A stretch of DNA of 64,000 nt, taken from NCBI GenBank assembly GCA_965226945.1, contig OZ245717.1, positions 4,340,001 through 4,404,000 of the forward strand. The letters run 5' to 3'. The position numbers and the translations under genes are program-made. The notes beneath the pieces were generated by a model that saw only the letters and a list, made by a program, of their open reading frames with translations, was not told the origin of the DNA and did not search any database. Below are positions 61,701 to 64,000 of this stretch, piece by piece. Every line of letters begins with the position of its first letter. Within the stretch, counting starts at the first letter, position 1. This DNA is from SYLG01 sp965226945 (lineage in GTDB: Bacteria; Planctomycetota; Planctomycetia; Gemmatales; Gemmataceae).

Positions 61701-64000
61701 CGCACAATTACGACCGCGCGGGCAACCTGGGGGTGCGCCGCGAGATTCGCTTCGATTTCGCCAAGCTCGATGCGAAAGCCGCGCACCTTGACCTGGAAAT
61801 CGAGCCGGCCCAGATGTTCAAGCAGACCGTCATGGCGCCAGCGGCCCCGATCGCCGGTGCGATAAAGCGCCTTTCCCGGACAAAAAGGATCGGCGACAAA
61901 CTTCTCGGCGGTCAACTCGGGGCGATGAAGGTAGCCGAGCGCCAGCCCATCGCCGCCGATGAACATTTCTCCCGAAACGCCGATCGGGCAGGGGCGGCGA
62001 TGTTCATCGAGGATCCAGACACTGGTGTTGGCGATCGGCCGGCCAATGCTGATGAGCGGCGCGTCGGGAACGACTTTCCAGCAGGTCGACCAGACGGTGG
62101 TCTCGGTCGGCCCATACATGTTCCAAAGCTCACCCGTACGGGCGAGCAATGGCTTCACCAAGTCCGCGGGCAACGCTTCGCCGCCGATGAGCGCCTTGAA
62201 ATCGCTGCCCCCGTTCCAGCCGGCGTCGAGGAGCAGCCGCCAGGAAGCCGGGGTGGCCTGCATGACGCGGGCTCCGCTCTCTTCCAGCAGAATCCTCAAG
62301 GCCTGGCCATCGGTCGCCTGTTCGCGCGAGGCGAGCACCACGCAGGCTCCCACCGTCAACGGCAACAAGAGTTCGAGCACGGCGATGTCGAAGCTCAGCG
62401 TGGTCACGGCTGCCAGGCGATCGCCAGGATTCAAGCCGGGTTCGCGTGCCATGCTGGCCAGAAAATTCACCACCGCCTGGTGGGGTACGGCCACCCCTTT
62501 GGGTTTGCCAGTCGATCCCGAGGTGTAAATGACATAGGCCGGATCTTGGGGGCCGCTGTCGAGCCTGGCATCAGCCAGAAGGGCGGTCGACGGTTGGGCA
62601 TCGATGACGGCCCGATCGGCGTCCAGCCAGAGCGATCGATCGCGCGGCCAGGGCAGGGCCGTTGCCAGCGCAGATTGGCTGACGAGGAGGGAAAGGCCGG
62701 CATCTTCGGCCATGTAAGAGAGGCGATCCGTCGGGTAGGCCGGGTCGAGCGGGACATACGCCGCTCCGGCCTTGAGGATCGCGATTTGGGCGACGATCAT
62801 GTCGATGCCGCGTTCGACGCAGATTCCCACGAGCGCACCGCGACCCAAACCACGCGCGCGCAGCAGGTGCGCCAGGGCGTTCGTGCGATTTTGCAGATCG
62901 CGATAGGTTAAATAGTCCTCGCCCGCCATGATGGCGATGGTGCCCGGAGCCCCCGCCGCCTGCATATCGATCAACGTGCCGATCCGGGCATCGCGCCGGT
63001 ATTCGGCCGCGGTTGCATTGAACTGTTGCAAACGTTCCCGATCGGCGTCGCTGGCCTCGAACAGGTCGGCGACGATCATTTCGACGTTGGTCGCGGCGCG
63101 CTTGAGAGCTTCGCGATAAAGCGCGAGCCAGCCTTGCACGGTTAGGGCGTCGAAAAGGCCGGTGTTGTACTGGCACTCGAGGATGATTTCGTCGCCATGC
63201 TGGCAGGCATTGAGGAACAGCTCGAAATTTTCGAAGCGGCGAGGGTTGCTGCGCAAATCGACCTGCAGACCGCCTTGGGAGAGATCTTCGGTGCGAATGG
63301 CCACATCGAGATTGAACATGATTGAGGCGACGCTCAATCGGCTGGGATCGCGCGCGAGTCGCAGATGCTTCAAGATCGCACCGAGTGTGCTCGACTGATG
63401 CTCGAAAGCATCGAGCACCTGGCTGCGTGCTTCTTTCAAAAGCGAAGCAAAAGGCACCTTAAGATTATAAGCCATGCGGATCGGCAGAAACTGCACGCAA
63501 TGCCCGACCAGGCCGGGAAGCCCTTCTGCCGATTGCCCCGCCGCGGGCACGCCGATGACCAGATCATCCTGCCCGGAGAGCCGTGACAGCACGGCGCCAA
63601 AGGTGGCAAACATCGTTGCGAACAAGCTGGCGCCCTGGCGCGAACCAAGCTGTTTGATCGCGGCGACGAGCGGCGCATCGAGTACCAGTTCCTCGCGTCG
63701 CGATTCGAAGCGGCGCACCGCCGGCCTCGGCCGGTCTTGAGGTAAGTCGAGGACGGGCACCGAGGAACGGAACTGCTCGACCCACCAGCGGGTATCGACT
63801 TCTGAAACTTCCAGATGAGGGGTGTCATACTGGGCCAGGGCATAGTCGCCAAAGCTCTCGGCGGCAGGCAAGGAAGCCACGTTCCCGGTTTCGGCGCTCG
63901 TGGCATAAAGGACCATCAGCTCGCGCGCCAGCACGCCGATCGCCCAGCCATCGCAAACGATGTGGTGGGCGGTCAGGATCAGCTCATGTTGCTCAATCGA
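58730..64000 (-). CDS. Nonribosomal peptide synthetase, C-A-T-C-T-TE (5' end outside the window)
   Basis: The frame stays open to the window edge: 1756 residues are visible. Domain 1 is a condensation domain (HHIVCDGW at visible residues 12-19). An adenylation domain follows (about 330-830; A3 IYTSGSTGKPKG, A5 MYGPTETTVW, A7 YRTGDRGRW, A8 VRGFRIELGEIE, A10 LPNGKLNR). T1 has Ser in FFTLGGHSLL (about 880), the second condensation domain has HHIIWDGW (1072-1079), T2 has Ser in FFDLGGNSLG (about 1448), and the thioesterase has AGFSLGG (Ser about 1580) with a late His in GDHLG. The last C-T unit has no A domain. The A-domain code reads about D-I-L-Q-I-G-M-V-W-K, close to the glycine code. The product is unknown. 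Confidence 0.92.
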   Translation of the reverse strand, partial: SIEQHELILTAHHIVCDGWAIGVLARELMVLYATSAETGNVASLPAAESFGDYALAQYDTPHLEVSEVDTRWWVEQFRSSVPVLDLPQDRPRPAVRRFESRREELVLDAPLVAAIKQLGSRQGASLFATMFATFGAVLSRLSGQDDLVIGVPAAGQSAEGLPGLVGHCVQFLPIRMAYNLKVPFASLLKEARSQVLDAFEHQSSTLGAILKHLRLARDPSRLSVASIMFNLDVAIRTEDLSQGGLQVDLRSNPRRFENFELFLNACQHGDEIILECQYNTGLFDALTVQGWLALYREALKRAATNVEMIVADLFEASDADRERLQQFNATAAEYRRDARIGTLIDMQAAGAPGTIAIMAGEDYLTYRDLQNRTNALAHLLRARGLGRGALVGICVERGIDMIVAQIAILKAGAAYVPLDPAYPTDRLSYMAEDAGLSLLVSQSALATALPWPRDRSLWLDADRAVIDAQPSTALLADARLDSGPQDPAYVIYTSGSTGKPKGVAVPHQAVVNFLASMAREPGLNPGDRLAAVTTLSFDIAVLELLLPLTVGACVVLASREQATDGQALRILLEESGARVMQATPASWRLLLDAGWNGGSDFKALIGGEALPADLVKPLLARTGELWNMYGPTETTVWSTCWKVVPDAPLISIGRPIANTSVWILDEHRRPCPIGVSGEMFIGGDGLALGYLHRPELTAEKFVADPFCPGKALYRTGDRGRWRHDGLLEHLGRLDFQVKVRGFRIELGEIEANLAAHPQVARAVVIVREDRPGDVRLAAYLVAKPAMALPGIGELRDHLKGQLPEYMVPQHFTALQEIPLLPNGKLNRHALPVPDLSANPTTDFTAPATELEKGIAEEFEAVLGIRGVGLENDFFTLGGHSLLAAQLIYRLNRRFASTLPMRAVFEAPTVAKLARLLSETSGMTPEPVIAIVRQECQSRFSASAMQERLWRMEKMVPGRVVYHAPSAHRLRGPLNELQFERAFREIIRRQASLRTQLDENDGGVVQIILNEMPFALFPAENLSTLPAAARENRLADRLDELTAETFELRRAPLFRAKMFRLAEQEHVLFFMPHHIIWDGWSFDIFYQEISAIYEAYLQGRRNPLAELPVSYGDFSVWHRAWSKGPEHERQVAFWRERMIRHGNPAALPIDKPRRSSMTGTGHTEGVAVDHGQTQALHELASKSGATMFAATLAVYSVLLHDYSRQKTLVIGTPVRARNAPELEGIMGFFNNLLLLHIEIVPAETFVQLLMRIKALVIECFAHPDAPLEELARELPAVAKDRPPLLYQALFSFQDARQRATRWGELEHSMIPLFQRGATEDLGMWFLESAKGLQGGITYNADILANATAKRLQARYLQLLHAVLESSESTIAGLVGPASAPLNTDIEAETDNKDRENRHLDGDELMDESESGFVAPRNDLEIGLATVWQRVLGVERVGLHDNFFDLGGNSLGAIALGAEMEKSTGIPVDIGEVFRSPTIAKLVKSMGPNAEKSASVVVPLQPSGNGTPIFCICGINIYADLAKTIGKAQPVFGVYVAEEQVIATQATRGEMPDVSIGRLVEAYYTAIMRFRPQGPYRLAGFSLGGILALELASLMRRRGAEVEVIVLLDTFLPQAYHKNWYKLIRTKCKELLGRVKRKVQALFQPRDPNRSENKEPKKKEDSGYALLRALAFEAAAAKWRPDPALVEIPIVLFQAADLSKEYPHLDFEEDYGWRQYFGGKFTTYSVPGDHLGILRPPNVEVLGRKAREYLEGAENSTR

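Noticed and set aside
61034..62911. Open frame of 625 codons on the plus strand
   Set aside because: It lies opposite the NRPS adenylation domain; GC-rich coding DNA leaves long antisense frames, and its translation has no domain.

Overview
The window looks like a chromosomal segment of a GC-rich planctomycete, most likely of the Gemmata/Gemmataceae kind. The evidence is family content: a DUF1559 pseudopilin-like protein, a PSCyt/DUF1592-DUF1588 cytochrome gene paired with a DUF1552 gene, a zinc-ribbon serine/threonine kinase with a very long C-terminal region, a DUF2089 regulator, and two giant FG-GAP proteins whose N-termini carry an LEPR-like motif. No rRNA, tRNA or CRISPR array was recognised. 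Layout: bases 1-3500 are accessory DNA: an IS3-family element running off the left edge and inserted in a HAD-type gene, an orphan Imm1-type immunity gene, a Fic C-terminal remnant and three small unknown genes. Bases 3500-14850 hold an acyltransferase with an ankyrin block inside it, the large kinase, the repair factor Mfd and a sialidase-like protein. A group IIC intron (about 14982-16901, minus strand) sits directly behind the terminator of a lipoprotein/DUF1559 gene pair. Bases 18460-24000 contain an array of three covarying 33-bp hairpin units, a DUF2089/membrane-protein pair behind 21-bp-spaced direct repeats, an esterase-gluconolactonase fusion, a cupin and a two-domain phosphodiesterase. 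Bases 23968-34731 form the clearest functional unit, a nitrate assimilation operon on the minus strand: cobA-like SUMT, nirB, nirD, Mo-nitrate reductase, FAD/BFD electron-transfer protein and NarK-type transporter, with near-zero or overlapping junctions at most steps. It is transcribed away from a FixL/FixJ-like two-component pair, and a perfect 10+10-bp palindrome lies between them. Siroheme made through the SUMT would serve NirB; the kinase pair is the likely regulator of the operon (inference). Next come an M48 peptidase with a GYF_2 domain, an intradiol dioxygenase, and the DUF1592/DUF1552 pair. Bases 41680-54584 are two tandem paralogous genes of exactly the same length (2118 codons each). 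Each encodes 21 FG-GAP/VCBS repeats (which would fit three seven-bladed propellers), an Ig-like domain, MBG-type repeats and an L-type lectin whose N-terminal strand segment appears after its C-terminal end. The lectin is lodged inside an MBG repeat. They are probable surface adhesins. A lipase-like lipoprotein follows, then a strikingly AT-rich gene for a possible PD-(D/E)xK nuclease, then a DinB-like protein and the 3' part of an NRPS gene (C-A-T-C-T-TE) that runs off the right edge. The visible A domain has a glycine-like specificity code and the last module has no A domain. All functional calls rest on reading translations by eye; no database search was possible.
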